Assembly (NCBI RefSeq): GCF_013408685.1
Contig: NZ_JACBZY010000001.1
Location: 558,001-622,000, forward strand
DNA length: 64,000 bases
From: Schumannella luteola
GTDB lineage: Bacteria; Actinomycetota; Actinomycetes; Actinomycetales; Microbacteriaceae
Direction of reading: 5' to 3'
This document shows, piece by piece, positions 49,284-58,506 of the stretch. A model generated the notes under the pieces. That model saw nothing but the letters and a program-made list of their open reading frames with translations, was not told the origin of the DNA and did no database searches. A program made the translations under genes and the position numbers. The first letter of the stretch is position 1; each line of letters opens with the position of its first letter.

Positions 49284-50213
49284 ATGAGCTCCACGACTCC
49301 CCCGCCCCGCACGCCCGCCGACACCGCGACGCCCGCCGGCACCTCCGCCGCCCCGGTGCGCCCGCGCGGCTCGCAGCACGCCCTCGCCGTGACGAGCAGC
49401 GAGCGGCTCAGCCCGCACCTGGTGCGCCTCCGCTTCGGCGGCGAGGGTGTCGCCGCGTGGATCGCGGCCGCCGATCCCGCCCGCCTCACCGCGACCGACA
49501 CCTACGCGAAGCTGCTCTTCGCGAAGCCCGAGCTCGGCCTCGAGCCGCCCTATGACCTCGAGGTGCTGCGCGAGCGCCTGCCGCTCGAGGACCTGCCGGT
49601 GCGTCGCACCTACACGATCCGCGAGGTGGATGCGGCGGCCGCGACCCTCGCGATCGACTTCGTCGTGCACGGCGACGAGGGCGTCGCGGGGCCGTGGGCG
49701 CTCGCCGCTCAGCCCGGCGACGTGGTCTCGGCGTCGACCCCCGGCGGCGCGTTCGCCCCCTCCGACGACGCGACGCTGCCGCGCCTGTATCTCGGTGATG
49801 ACTCCGCGATCCCGGCGATCGCCGCGGCCCTCGAGGCGCTGCCGGCCGACGCGCACGGCACCGCGATCATCGAGGTCGACTCGGCGGCCGAGGAGCTGCC
49901 GCTCACTCACCCGGAGGGCGTCGACCTGACCTGGCTGCACCGGCTCGATGACACGGATGCGGCGGCCCCCGCCGCGACGGCCGGCGAGCTGCTCGTCGCC
50001 GCGGCCCGCGCCCTGCCCGCCCCGACGGGACCCGTCGAGGTCTTCGCCCACGGCGAGCGCGGCGCGATGAAGGAGCTGCGCCGCCTGATCAACGGCGAGT
50101 GGGGCGTCGACCGCGCACTGCTGTCGCTGTCGGCGTACTGGGCGCTCGGCCGTGCCGAAGACGCGTTCCAGGCCGAGAAGCGCGAGCCGATCGGCCAGAT
50201 CTTCGACGCCTGA
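49284..50213 (+). CDS. Siderophore-interacting protein (FAD-dependent ferric reductase, SIP family)
   Basis: 309 residues; GGAAG seven bases before the ATG. A polar 30-residue start is followed by the ferredoxin-reductase-like FAD domain (VRRTYTIREVD is the R-x-Y-T-x-R flavin motif, about residue 115) and an NAD(P)H domain (YLGDDSAIPAIAAALEALP). The C-terminal SAYWALGRAEDAFQAEKREP is the SIP hallmark. It would reduce iron in imported ferric siderophores in the cytosol. The upstream iron box fits induction under iron starvation. No siderophore transporter is adjacent. Confidence 0.92.
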   Translation: MSSTTPPPRTPADTATPAGTSAAPVRPRGSQHALAVTSSERLSPHLVRLRFGGEGVAAWIAAADPARLTATDTYAKLLFAKPELGLEPPYDLEVLRERLPLEDLPVRRTYTIREVDAAAATLAIDFVVHGDEGVAGPWALAAQPGDVVSASTPGGAFAPSDDATLPRLYLGDDSAIPAIAAALEALPADAHGTAIIEVDSAAEELPLTHPEGVDLTWLHRLDDTDAAAPAATAGELLVAAARALPAPTGPVEVFAHGERGAMKELRRLINGEWGVDRALLSLSAYWALGRAEDAFQAEKREPIGQIFDA

Positions 50214-50351
50214 ACCGGGCCTGCGGCGCCTCGTCGCAACTCACGCGCGCGCTGGCGGAACCGCGTCCGCATCACGGCGCACACGGTTTCGGGTGGGCGG
50301 CACCACCGAGCTCACCTCCGGCTGAGAACCCGTCCCCATCCGCAACGGCGT

Positions 50352-50385
50352 GCGGCGGCGGAGCTTGCAGCGCCGGCGCCGCCGC
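50352..50385. terminator. Hairpin between convergent SIP and SRPBCC genes
   Basis: GCGGCGGCG (50352-50360) pairs with CGCCGCCGC (50377-50385) over 16 bases in a 200-bp convergent gap. The rest of the gap shows a single unpaired copy of GCAACTCACGCG, which resembles one arm of the gene-end elements. Confidence 0.45.
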
Positions 50386-50413
50386 GCTCGGTGTGAGCCC
50401 ACGACGCGCGGGG

Positions 50414-50938
50414 TCAGCCCTCGACGAGCGCCGCGAGCTGCGCGGTGACGGCGCCCCAGCCCTCCGCGAAGCCGAGCTCGGCGTGGCGGTCCCGGTCGGC
50501 GGGCGCGCGGTGCCGCACGGTCGCGCGGTAGTCGGTTCCTTCGGGATGCGCGGCGAGCACGATCTCGGCCGCCATCGGCACCGGCTGCGCATCCTGCGGG
50601 CGCAGGTCGGCCGAGATCGCGTTCGTGAAGACGATGCGCTCGCCCGCGTCGACTCGCAGGAACAGCGCGTCGAGGTGCGGCATCCACGTCTCGCCGTCGT
50701 CGCTCATGCTCGTCACGAGCGCGCCGCCGGCGATCGGCTCGAAGCGCTCGACGCGCAGCCGCATCGGCGCCGGCAGGAACCACTGCGCGAAGCGCTCGGG
50801 GTCGGTCCAGGCCCGGAACACCGCCTCGCGCGGCGCCCGGATCACCCGCTCGAGCGTGAGGTCGAGCTCGGGGTCGATCGCCGGGCCGACGTGACCGCCG
50901 GAGCCGGCCCCGATCGTGTCGGTCATGTCATCGCTCAT
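50414..50938 (-). CDS. SRPBCC/AHSA1-like domain protein
   Basis: 174 residues. LTLERVIRAPREAVFRAWTDPERFAQWF is the start of the AHSA1/START-like hydrophobic-pocket domain, which fills the rest of the protein. Its first 10 bases overlap the end of the ArsR-type regulator gene. The pair (ArsR plus AHSA1 protein) is common in actinobacteria, where the SRPBCC protein probably binds or modifies a hydrophobic small molecule. Ligand unknown. Confidence 0.88.
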   Translation of the reverse strand: MSDDMTDTIGAGSGGHVGPAIDPELDLTLERVIRAPREAVFRAWTDPERFAQWFLPAPMRLRVERFEPIAGGALVTSMSDDGETWMPHLDALFLRVDAGERIVFTNAISADLRPQDAQPVPMAAEIVLAAHPEGTDYRATVRHRAPADRDRHAELGFAEGWGAVTAQLAALVEG

Positions 50939-51410
50939 CGTGGGTCTCCTTCGGGTGTGATGCCGTCCGGGGGGTCGGCGGCCGTCGCGTGGCAGGTGCG
51001 GGGGTCGCGGATGCCGGGGTCGCGATCGCCGGGCCCAGAGCCCCGTCGAGGCGAGCCGGGTCGGTGGATGCCGCGCCCTCGCCGGCGAGGAACTGCTCCA
51101 GCCGGTCGGCGCGCTGCTCCCAGATCGCGCGCTGATCCGCCAGCCAGCCGTCGACCACCGCGAGACGTTCGCGGTCGAGTCGGCAGGTGCGCACGCGTCC
51201 GCGCTTGACCGTCGTGACGAGTCCGGCGCGCTCGAGCGCCCGCACGTGCTTGAGGAATGACGGCAGCGCCATGTCGAAGCCGGCCGCGAGCACGCTCACC
51301 CCGGCCTCGCCGCGACCCAGCCGCGCGACGACGGCTCGGCGGGTCGGATCGGCGAGCGCCGCGAAGACGACGTCGGCCTCCGCCTCATCGATCGCCGAAT
51401 ACTGAGCCAC
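50928..51410 (-). CDS. ArsR-family winged-helix regulator
   Basis: 160 residues from a GTG. VFAALADPTRRAVVARLGRGEAGVSVLAA is the ArsR start, MALPSFLKHVRALERAGLVTTVKRGRVR the recognition helix and wing. No cysteine metal site is present, consistent with the branch that partners AHSA1 proteins. The last 45 residues are Ala/Pro/Thr-rich. CATACT seven bases before the GTG is a -10 candidate for a leaderless transcript covering both genes. Confidence 0.9.
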   Translation of the reverse strand: MAQYSAIDEAEADVVFAALADPTRRAVVARLGRGEAGVSVLAAGFDMALPSFLKHVRALERAGLVTTVKRGRVRTCRLDRERLAVVDGWLADQRAIWEQRADRLEQFLAGEGAASTDPARLDGALGPAIATPASATPAPATRRPPTPRTASHPKETHDER

Positions 51411-51545
51411 GCGGCTAAGTATGCGTCTCGGTTGCCTCCCGGGCGAGCCCCGTTCCCGACATCCGATGCGGTTGCGCGGTGTCCCGTCCCGGTCTTGCCC
51501 GATCGCGAGCAGGGTCCCGCCCCGTCGCGCCCGGCGCCCTCACCA

Positions 51546-51616
51546 GCACGGAAGCGTCTGAGACCGGGACTCGCGACGCAGTGCGTCGCGACGTCCCGGC
51601 TCAGACGCCTCCGTGC
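51546..51616. terminator. Long near-perfect palindrome after the SDR gene
   Basis: Arms of 35 bases (51546-51580 and 51582-51616) pair with only a few mismatches and one bulge around a single central base; the core is TCGCGACGCA/TGCGTCGCGA. It lies 47 bp downstream of the SDR stop codon. Confidence 0.75.
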
Positions 51617-51663
51617 ACGCGGCGACCGGGCGACCTCGGCGACCGGCCGCCGTCAGCACCCCA

Positions 51664-52494
51664 TCAGGAGAACTGGATGCCGCCATCCACCAGGTAGGTC
51701 TGCCCGGTCACGTAGTCCGAGTCGGGCGACGAGAGAAAGGAGACGAGCTTCGCGACGTCCTCGGGAACGCTCACCCGGCCGAGCAGGATCGAGCGCGCGT
51801 TCTCGGCGAGCGCCTCGCCCTTCGCCAGCCCCTGCTGCGCGGCGAGCTTCTCGTCGATGAGGTCCCACATCGCCGTGCCGACGATGCCGGGACCGTAGGC
51901 GTTGACGGTGATGCCGTGCTCGGCCCACTCCATCGCGGCGGCCTGGGTGAGCCCGCGCACGGCCCACTTCGTGGCCGAGTACGGCCCGAGCAGCGCGAAC
52001 GGACGGAACGCGACGATGGATGCGGCGCCGACGATCTTGCCGCCCTCGCCCTGCCGGATGAACTGCTTCGCCGCCTGCCGGTACGAGTTGAAGACGCCGG
52101 TGACGTTGACGTCGAAGATCTTCTGGAAGTCCTTCTCCTCGTAGTCGAGCAGCGGCTCGACCTGCGCGATGCCGGCGTTCGCGACGAAGACGTCGAGCTG
52201 GCCGCCGTCGGCGACCGCGGCGGCGACGAGCGCCTCGACCGACGACTCGTCGACGACATCCACCTCGTGTCCGCTGGCGCGACCGCCCGCGGCCTGGATG
52301 CCGGCGACCGTCTCGTCGATGCCCGCGCGGGCGCCGGGCAGGTCGGCGACGACGACGTGGAGTCCGTCGGCGCCGAGGCGTTCGGCGATGGCCTTGCCGA
52401 TGCCGCGGGCGGCTCCGGTGACGATCGCGACGCGAGGCGCGCCGCCGCGGTCGCTGCTGACGGCCGGGATGCTGGGGGCGGGGGTGCTGGTCAT
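51664..52494 (-). CDS. Short-chain dehydrogenase, acetoin/diacetyl reductase-like
   Basis: 276 residues from the ATG with GAGGAGGA immediately upstream; 89 upstream in-frame codons are not coding. TGAARGIGKAIAERL (glycine motif), D in VVVADLPGAR (prefers NAD), NAGIAQV, then S in GAASIVAF and Y-S-A-T-K. KWAVRGLTQAAAMEWAEHGITVNAYGPGIVGTAMW (read as WAVRGLTQAAA and NAYGPGIVGTAMW) is typical of acetoin reductases. It would interconvert diacetyl, acetoin and 2,3-butanediol or a related ketone. Confidence 0.88.
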   Translation of the reverse strand: MTSTPAPSIPAVSSDRGGAPRVAIVTGAARGIGKAIAERLGADGLHVVVADLPGARAGIDETVAGIQAAGGRASGHEVDVVDESSVEALVAAAVADGGQLDVFVANAGIAQVEPLLDYEEKDFQKIFDVNVTGVFNSYRQAAKQFIRQGEGGKIVGAASIVAFRPFALLGPYSATKWAVRGLTQAAAMEWAEHGITVNAYGPGIVGTAMWDLIDEKLAAQQGLAKGEALAENARSILLGRVSVPEDVAKLVSFLSSPDSDYVTGQTYLVDGGIQFS

Positions 52495-52954
52495 GGGTCC
52501 TCCTCGACTCGATGAGCCCCGCGGATGCCGCGGTCCGGTCGAGCGGCGACTCGGTGCGCGGGGTGCGCACGAGCCGACATCCGGGCGCGCCGGATCGCGG
52601 CGGCCGGGGACGTTCCGCGGCACGCGGGAGATCCGACTCACCCGGCGAGAGAGCCGCGGCGTCGGGGCGTGTCGAACGGTAGGCAGACGGCGCGCGCGCA
52701 CCCCACCCGGCGTCTCACGACGTGAGACCGCGCGCCGAACGCCGCCCGCCGGACGCCGCACGCCGGACGCCGCTCGCCGTGCGCCGTCTCAGACGAGGAG
52801 ACAGCCCGAGCCGCACCGGGGCTCGACCAGCGCATCCATCCGAAACCCGAGACGCCGATACTGGCGAGCCGCTGCACCACGCCCACCGGCGTTACCACCC
52901 CGCCCGCCGAGCAGTATCCGCCCGCCGGCCGACCAGTACCCGCGTCGCAGCGCG
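52495..52954. other. 460-bp region between SDR and mycP
   Basis: Largest gap in the window. It holds a palindrome at 52712-52728, two tandem 14-bp copies of CGCCGGACGCCGCA-like sequence (52747-52774), and GC-rich sequence with ATCCGAAAC near 52840. No gene is supported. It separates the SDR gene from the secretion locus. Confidence 0.5.
52712..52728. promoter_or_regulatory. Perfect palindrome GTCTCACG-A-CGTGAGAC
   Basis: Eight-base arms match without error around one base. It lies 218 bp before the SDR start and 227 bp after the mycP stop, so it could be an operator for the SDR or part of a terminator. Confidence 0.4.
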
Positions 52955-54343
52955 TCACTCGGCCGCGGCGGACTCCCGGCGGCGGCGCACCGCGACGAGG
53001 CCGAGCAGCGGGCCGAGGGTCGCCGCCACGAGCGCGAGGAGGCCCATGCCGATCATGAGGGCCATGTCGCTCGGGCGCTCGTCGGGCTCGGGCGGCAGGT
53101 TGAGCGTCGGCGTCGCGCCCGACGCGGTCACGACCTTCTCGGGGTCGAGGCGCGAGACGGCGGCGACCGGATCGACGACGCCGTGCCCGAGCGACGGGTC
53201 GCTCTCGGCATCCTTTGCGAGCGGTGCGGTGGAGGCGTCGGCGGTCGCCATCAGGCGCGCTCCGACCTCCGCCGCGGTGAGGGCGGGGAACTCGGCGCGC
53301 ACGAGCGCGGCGGAGCCGGCTGCGTAGGCCACGGCGAGGTCGGGCTCGTCGCCCGTGACGTGGCCCGCGCCGTCGGGCACGGCGCCCACGAGCCCGCTGG
53401 AGGGGGCGGCGAGGTCGGGGGCTGCGCCGAGCTTGGCGGGGTCGGCGGCGCCCTTCTGGTCGAGCGGGGCGACCGACAGCACGCCGTCGAGCGCCGCCGG
53501 GTAGGCGGCCGCGTCGGTCGTCGGAGCGCTCGCCGCGGCGACGACGACCACGTCGGCGGCGACGGCGGCCTGCACGGCCTGCTCGAGCTCGGGCGAGGTC
53601 GTCGCCGATGTCAGCGGGATCGCGATCACGCGGGCTCCGCCGGCGACGGCGGCCTGGATGCCCTGGGCCAGCAGCCCGGGAAGGGCGGCCGCGAGCGAGT
53701 AGTCGTCGGGGTTGCTGGTCACGCGCACCGGCAGGATCGTCGCCGCCGGGGCGACGCCGACGAAGTCGGTGCCGTCGACGGGACGGCCGGCGATGAGCGA
53801 GCCGATGAACGTGCCGCGACCGTAGCAGTCGACGTCGCCGGTGCCGCCGGCGAGGTCGGTGCCGGGCAGCACGGCGCCCTGCAGCGACGCCGAGTTCGCG
53901 CTGACGCCGGTGTCGATCACCGCGACGACGACGTCGCCGCGAGTGCGCGGCCACGCGCGCTCGGCGCCCATGCGCTGCTGCCCCCACGAGGCCGCCTCGA
54001 TCACGGGCGACCCGGACGAGGTCGCGCAGGATGCGGCGCGCGCGGGCTCCGGCGCCGCCACGACGGGCAGCAGCACGCTCGCCACGACCCCGAGCAGCGC
54101 TGCGGCGGCGATCCCGCCGCGGCGCCGGCGGCCTCGACTCGACGGCGCGACGCGGAGCCCCGCGTTCTCACGTCTCCGCACCTCGGCGCCGTCGGCCGGG
54201 CGCACCGCGACGCCTCGCGGCGACGGGGAGACGCGGCCCGTTCGCGCTGCATCCGAGTTCCGCGCACGCACCGTGCCGCGCGCATCCACGTCGAACTCGT
54301 GGCGCCCGCCGAACTCGCCGCGCCCGCGCCGCCGCCCGCTCAT
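52955..54343 (-). CDS. mycP: Mycosin-like subtilase MycP of the type VII secretion locus, predicted inactive
   Basis: 462 residues; ATG overlaps the eccC stop (ATGA). Residues 1-75 are a basic, disordered extension; 77-97 the signal/anchor; 138-400 the subtilisin domain; 428-452 a C-terminal membrane anchor, the usual mycosin layout. The active site is degraded: Asp is kept (VIDTGV, D144), but the His motif reads CYGRGTFIGSLIAGRP (R176 for His), the oxyanion Asn is A273, and the G-T-S serine position is D335 in EPDLAVAYAAGSAALVR. Known mycosins stabilise the ESX membrane complex independently of proteolysis, so this one may be purely structural. Confidence 0.88.
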   Translation of the reverse strand: MSGRRRGRGEFGGRHEFDVDARGTVRARNSDAARTGRVSPSPRGVAVRPADGAEVRRRENAGLRVAPSSRGRRRRGGIAAAALLGVVASVLLPVVAAPEPARAASCATSSGSPVIEAASWGQQRMGAERAWPRTRGDVVVAVIDTGVSANSASLQGAVLPGTDLAGGTGDVDCYGRGTFIGSLIAGRPVDGTDFVGVAPAATILPVRVTSNPDDYSLAAALPGLLAQGIQAAVAGGARVIAIPLTSATTSPELEQAVQAAVAADVVVVAAASAPTTDAAAYPAALDGVLSVAPLDQKGAADPAKLGAAPDLAAPSSGLVGAVPDGAGHVTGDEPDLAVAYAAGSAALVRAEFPALTAAEVGARLMATADASTAPLAKDAESDPSLGHGVVDPVAAVSRLDPEKVVTASGATPTLNLPPEPDERPSDMALMIGMGLLALVAATLGPLLGLVAVRRRRESAAAE

Positions 54344-57300
54344 TCCGGCGGCTCCGTCCAGCCGATCTGCAGCCCGACGCCGCCGCGGCGGGTGAGCAGC
54401 GCGGCGCGTCCGGGAGGCAGCGGCTTGCCGCGGCCGGGCGTGAAGGTGAGCGGCTCCGACGGGGGCAGTGACAGGGTGAGCTCGGGCGTGTTCGACTCGT
54501 GCAGTCGGCGGATGACCGCATCCATCGCCGTGCGGCTCGACCCGGCGCCGGCGCGCGCGAGGATGAGGTGCAGGCCGATGTCGCCGGCCTGCGGGATGAG
54601 CTCGACGAGCGGCGCCAGGGGGCCGCCCATCGTGCCCAGCATCAGGTCGTAGTCGTCGACGAACACGAAGTGCTCGGGTCCGCTCCACCAGTCGCGGCGG
54701 CGCAGCTGGGCCGGGGTGATGTCGGCGCTGGGCACGCGCTGCCGCAGCTCGGCCACGACCTGGGCGACGACCTGCTCGGTCGCCGACGTCGAGAACGCGG
54801 TGGCGAACTGGTACTGCTCGGGCACCGATTCGACGACGCCGCGGCGCGGATCGATGACCGTGATGCGGGCGTCGTCGGGCGAGTAGGCGGCGACGACGCC
54901 GCTCGCGAGCAGGCGCAGCGCCCCGGTCTTTCCGCTGGCGGAGTCGCCGACGATGCTGAGGTGCGGCTTCGCGCCGAAGTCGTGCCAGACGGGCTCGAGA
55001 TCCTGCTCGCCGTGACCGAGCGCGACGCGCGGTCCGGGCGCCGTGGGCGCGGGCAGCAGCGCGGCGTCGAGCACGGCCGGCAGCATGCGAACCTCGGGGG
55101 CGACGGGGCCGCTCCAGGCCTCGAGCACGGCGTCGCCGAGGTCGCGGGATGCGGCGGCGAGTCCGTCGACGGTGGTGAGCCCGTCGATGCGCGGCACGCC
55201 CGCGAGGAAGTGCATCCCCTCGGAGGTGATGCCGCGACCGGGCAGCTGAGGGACCGTGGCGGCCTTGCGCATGCCGTGCACCGAGTCGATCGGGTCGCCG
55301 AGCTTGAGCTCGACGCGGGTGCCGAGCTGGTCGCGCAGCGAGCTGTGCACGTCGGTCCAGCGGCTGGTCGAGATCATCACGTGCACGCCGTAGGCGAGGC
55401 CCTGTCGGGCGATCTCGCGCAGGGCGATGTCGTGCTCCTCGAACTCCGCGCGCAGGGCGGCCCAGCCGTCGACGACGAGGAAGACGTCGCCGAAGCGCTG
55501 CTCGGCGAGCTCGCCCGCCGCGCGGCGGTCGCGGTACTCGGCCATGCCCTCGAGCGACTCGTCGGTGAAGAGCTGCTCGCGGTCGCGCATCAGCGTGCGC
55601 ACCTCGGCGATCGTGCGCGATACCTGCTCGGCGTTGCGCCGCGTCGCGACGCTGCCGACGTGCGGCAGCCCCTCGAGCGTCGAGAGCCCGCCGCCGCCGA
55701 AGTCGATGCAGTAGAACTGCACCTCGCTGGGCGTGTGGGTGAGCGCGAGCCCGCTGACCATGGTGCGCAGCAGCGCCGTCTTGCCCGACTGCGGCCCGCC
55801 GGCGATGCCGACGTTGCCGCCGGCGCCCGAGAGGTCGATCTCGTACAGCTCGCGCGTCTGCTCGTAGGGCTTGTCGACCACGCCGATCGGCACGCTGAGG
55901 TGCCCGGTGCCGGTCCAGCCGATGGCGTGCAGGCCGCGGTCGGGATCGGGCAGCAGGGGCGGCAGCAGCTGGTCGAGCGTCGGCGGCGCGCCGAGCGGCG
56001 GCAGCCAGACCTGGTGCGCGGGCGGGCCGTAGCCGACGAGCTTGTCGACGATCATCGTCATGACGGTCTCGTCGGCGGTCGGCGCCGGGCTCGGCGCCTC
56101 GGAGGCCGGCGCGGGCGCGACGATCGCGTCGTCGGGCCCGAGCGGAACCCCGTCGACCTCGGTCGGCGCGGGCGGCACGACCGGCGACGCGCCGAACACG
56201 ACGACCTGCTGGCGCACCTCCTCCTGCCGCTGCTCGCGCGTGCGCCGACGATAGGTGCCCGACACGTAGGCGGCCTTGAAGCGGGTCAGGGTCGCGACGT
56301 CGCTGCGCAGGTAGCCGTTGCCGGGGGCGTTCGGCAGGGAGTGCGCATCCGGCACGCCGATGACGCTGCGGCTCTCCATCGCCGAGAAGGTGCGCAGGCC
56401 GATGCGATACGAGAGGTGGCTCTCGAGCTTCGTCATGCGGCCGTCTTCGAGGCGCTGGGATGCGAGCAGCAGGTGCACGCCGAGCGAGCGGCCGAGGCGG
56501 CCGATCATGACGAACAGCTCGGCGAAGTCGGGGTTCGAGGCGAGCAGCTCGCTGAACTCGTCGACGATCACGAACAGGGTCGGCATCGCCTCGAGCGGGG
56601 CGCCCGCGAGGCGGGCCTTCTCGTGCTCGAGCAGCGAGGAGTAGTTGCCGGCGGCGCGCAGGTACTCCTGGCGCCGGTTCAGCTCGCCGGCGAGCGCATC
56701 CTGCATGCGGGTGACGAGCGTCGCCTCGTCGGCGAGGTTCGTGATGAGCGCCGACACGTGCGGCAGCTCGTCGAGGCCGAGGAACGTCGCGCCGCCCTTG
56801 AAGTCGACGAGCACGAAGTTCAGCGTCTCGGAGGAGTGCGTCATCGCCATGCCGAGCACGAGCGTGCGCAGCAGCTCGCTCTTGCCCGAGCCGGTGGCGC
56901 CGATGAGCAGGCCGTGCGGGCCCATGCCGCCCTGCGCCGCCTCCTTGATGTCGAGGTCGACCGGGTTGCCGCGCTCGTCGACGCCGAGAGGGATGCGCAG
57001 CCGCGACCGGTCGAGATCCTCCCGCAGGAAGCCGACGGGCGACCACTGGTCGACATCCTCGATGCCGAGCAGCGTCGGCAGCTCGAAGTCGGAGACCATC
57101 GGCTCGCTCGCATCCGCCGTGCGACCGCCGATGCGGTACGGCGCGATGACGCGCACGAGCGCCGTCGCCGCGGCCACGCTCAGGCCGTCGGGCGCGCACA
57201 TCGGCGTGCGCTGCACGCCCTCGGTGCGGTCGGTGCGCAGCAGGTGCACGGTGTCGGGCTGCACGTCGAGCAGCAGACCCGAGGTGTCGGTCTCGTCGAC

Positions 57301-58341
57301 GGCGACGCCGAGCGTCAGCGTCGTCGTGCACCGGTAGCCCGCCGAGGCGATGCGCGATCCGGTCGGCGGCGCGACGCCGTCGAACACGACCAGGTGGTAC
57401 GGCTCGTCGGCGGTCGGCGCGGCGCCCGGCTCGAAGCGCGAGCGGCCGTTCAGATCGCCGTCGAGCAGGTCGACGAACGCGGGCACGTCGACGCCGAACA
57501 GCCGGGTCGATCCCGCGCCGTCCTGCAGGTCGGGATGCTGCGCGTGCGGCAGCCACTTCACCCAGTCCCAGTCGGCGGCGCGCTCGGGCGTCGTGCAGAC
57601 GGCGACGCGCAGCTCGTCGGGCGCGTGCGCGGTGACCGCCTGGGCGATCATCGCGCGCACCATGGCGCGCGCCGCATCCTCGTCGCCCGTGAGGCGGATG
57701 TCGGCGAGCCGGCGGATGAACAGCGACACCGGCAGGTCGGGCACCGAGCCGTGCACGGCGATGAATCGGCGCAGGGCTCGCGCCGAGAGCGGCTCGAGAT
57801 CGGCGATCGGCTTGGTCGAGAGCGGGGTGATGCGCTGGCTGAGGCTGTGCGAACCGGTGCCGATGCGCACCTCGCCGAAGTCGCCGTGGCTGCCGCGGCG
57901 CTCCCAGAGCCGCGCCGTCATCGCGACGTTCGCGAGCGACGCCGGGTGGGGATGCCGCCACGTCAGCGACGCACGCTGCTGGGCGGCGGCGCCGCGCACC
58001 TTGCCGCGCACCTGCCCGAGGTAGCGCATGAAGTCGCGGCGGTCGCCGCGCACCGTGTTGCGGCGCTCGGCGGCGGCGCGGGTGAGCTGCACGAGCACCA
58101 TGAGGATCGCGAGCACGAGCATGCCGAGGAACAGCCCGACGGCGAGCGCCGGGTTCCGCTGGCCGAGGAAGACGAGCATCATGACGCCGCTGATGAGCAT
58201 CATCGGCACCATCATCAGCATCGCGAGCGGGTCCTTCGGCTGCAGCTCGGGCAGCGACGGCGGCTCCTGCAGCTCGATGTCGCCGGCCGGCATCTCCGGG
58301 GGCTTCTCGCGCTGCTGCCGGCGGAAGGGGATGGTGCTCAT
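54340..58341 (-). CDS. eccC: Type VII secretion ATPase EccC
   Basis: 1333 residues from the ATG with GAGGAGA seven bases upstream. Two membrane helices at about residues 40-85, then three FtsK/SpoIIIE-type ATPase domains: Walker A GATGSGKS (about 480) with Walker B LFVIVDEFSEL, GGPQSGKT (about 848) with VVDGWAAL lacking the Glu, and GDSASGKT (about 1131) with FVFVDDYD. EccC is the motor that recognises Esx substrates and drives export. The single-chain form (no EccCa/EccCb split) is the general actinobacterial type. It is divergent from eccD and leads into mycP. Confidence 0.97.
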   Translation of the reverse strand: MSTIPFRRQQREKPPEMPAGDIELQEPPSLPELQPKDPLAMLMMVPMMLISGVMMLVFLGQRNPALAVGLFLGMLVLAILMVLVQLTRAAAERRNTVRGDRRDFMRYLGQVRGKVRGAAAQQRASLTWRHPHPASLANVAMTARLWERRGSHGDFGEVRIGTGSHSLSQRITPLSTKPIADLEPLSARALRRFIAVHGSVPDLPVSLFIRRLADIRLTGDEDAARAMVRAMIAQAVTAHAPDELRVAVCTTPERAADWDWVKWLPHAQHPDLQDGAGSTRLFGVDVPAFVDLLDGDLNGRSRFEPGAAPTADEPYHLVVFDGVAPPTGSRIASAGYRCTTTLTLGVAVDETDTSGLLLDVQPDTVHLLRTDRTEGVQRTPMCAPDGLSVAAATALVRVIAPYRIGGRTADASEPMVSDFELPTLLGIEDVDQWSPVGFLREDLDRSRLRIPLGVDERGNPVDLDIKEAAQGGMGPHGLLIGATGSGKSELLRTLVLGMAMTHSSETLNFVLVDFKGGATFLGLDELPHVSALITNLADEATLVTRMQDALAGELNRRQEYLRAAGNYSSLLEHEKARLAGAPLEAMPTLFVIVDEFSELLASNPDFAELFVMIGRLGRSLGVHLLLASQRLEDGRMTKLESHLSYRIGLRTFSAMESRSVIGVPDAHSLPNAPGNGYLRSDVATLTRFKAAYVSGTYRRRTREQRQEEVRQQVVVFGASPVVPPAPTEVDGVPLGPDDAIVAPAPASEAPSPAPTADETVMTMIVDKLVGYGPPAHQVWLPPLGAPPTLDQLLPPLLPDPDRGLHAIGWTGTGHLSVPIGVVDKPYEQTRELYEIDLSGAGGNVGIAGGPQSGKTALLRTMVSGLALTHTPSEVQFYCIDFGGGGLSTLEGLPHVGSVATRRNAEQVSRTIAEVRTLMRDREQLFTDESLEGMAEYRDRRAAGELAEQRFGDVFLVVDGWAALRAEFEEHDIALREIARQGLAYGVHVMISTSRWTDVHSSLRDQLGTRVELKLGDPIDSVHGMRKAATVPQLPGRGITSEGMHFLAGVPRIDGLTTVDGLAAASRDLGDAVLEAWSGPVAPEVRMLPAVLDAALLPAPTAPGPRVALGHGEQDLEPVWHDFGAKPHLSIVGDSASGKTGALRLLASGVVAAYSPDDARITVIDPRRGVVESVPEQYQFATAFSTSATEQVVAQVVAELRQRVPSADITPAQLRRRDWWSGPEHFVFVDDYDLMLGTMGGPLAPLVELIPQAGDIGLHLILARAGAGSSRTAMDAVIRRLHESNTPELTLSLPPSEPLTFTPGRGKPLPPGRAALLTRRGGVGLQIGWTEPPE

Positions 58342-58506
58342 CTCGGGTCTCCTCGATGCAGATGCGTCATCAGGGCCACGGGTGGGCCGCCTCGGACGGT
58401 TCACCGGCGGCCGGGATCAGCGTCGAGACGACGTCGCCGGGGCTCGGAAGCGGGGCTCGTCGAGATCGGAGTGAACCCCGCGGATGCCGCGGCGCGTGTG
58501 CTGGGC
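58342..58506. promoter_or_regulatory. Divergent control region of the type VII locus
   Basis: 165 bp between the eccC and eccD starts. It holds the eccC ribosome-binding site; I see no convincing -10/-35 pair or operator. An in-frame GTG at 58471 is an alternative eccD start. Confidence 0.4.

Noticed and set aside
54344-57961. Open frame upstream of mycP on the minus strand
   Set aside because: It is a shadow frame of eccC (Arg/Ala-rich, no motifs). The mycP start at 54343 overlaps the eccC stop.
54499-58400. Very long open frame antisense to eccC, continuous with eccD
   Set aside because: High third-position GC removes stops from the opposite strand. The translation is Arg/Gly/Asp-rich with no domain, while the minus frame encodes a complete EccC. 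Only the part from 58507 is real.
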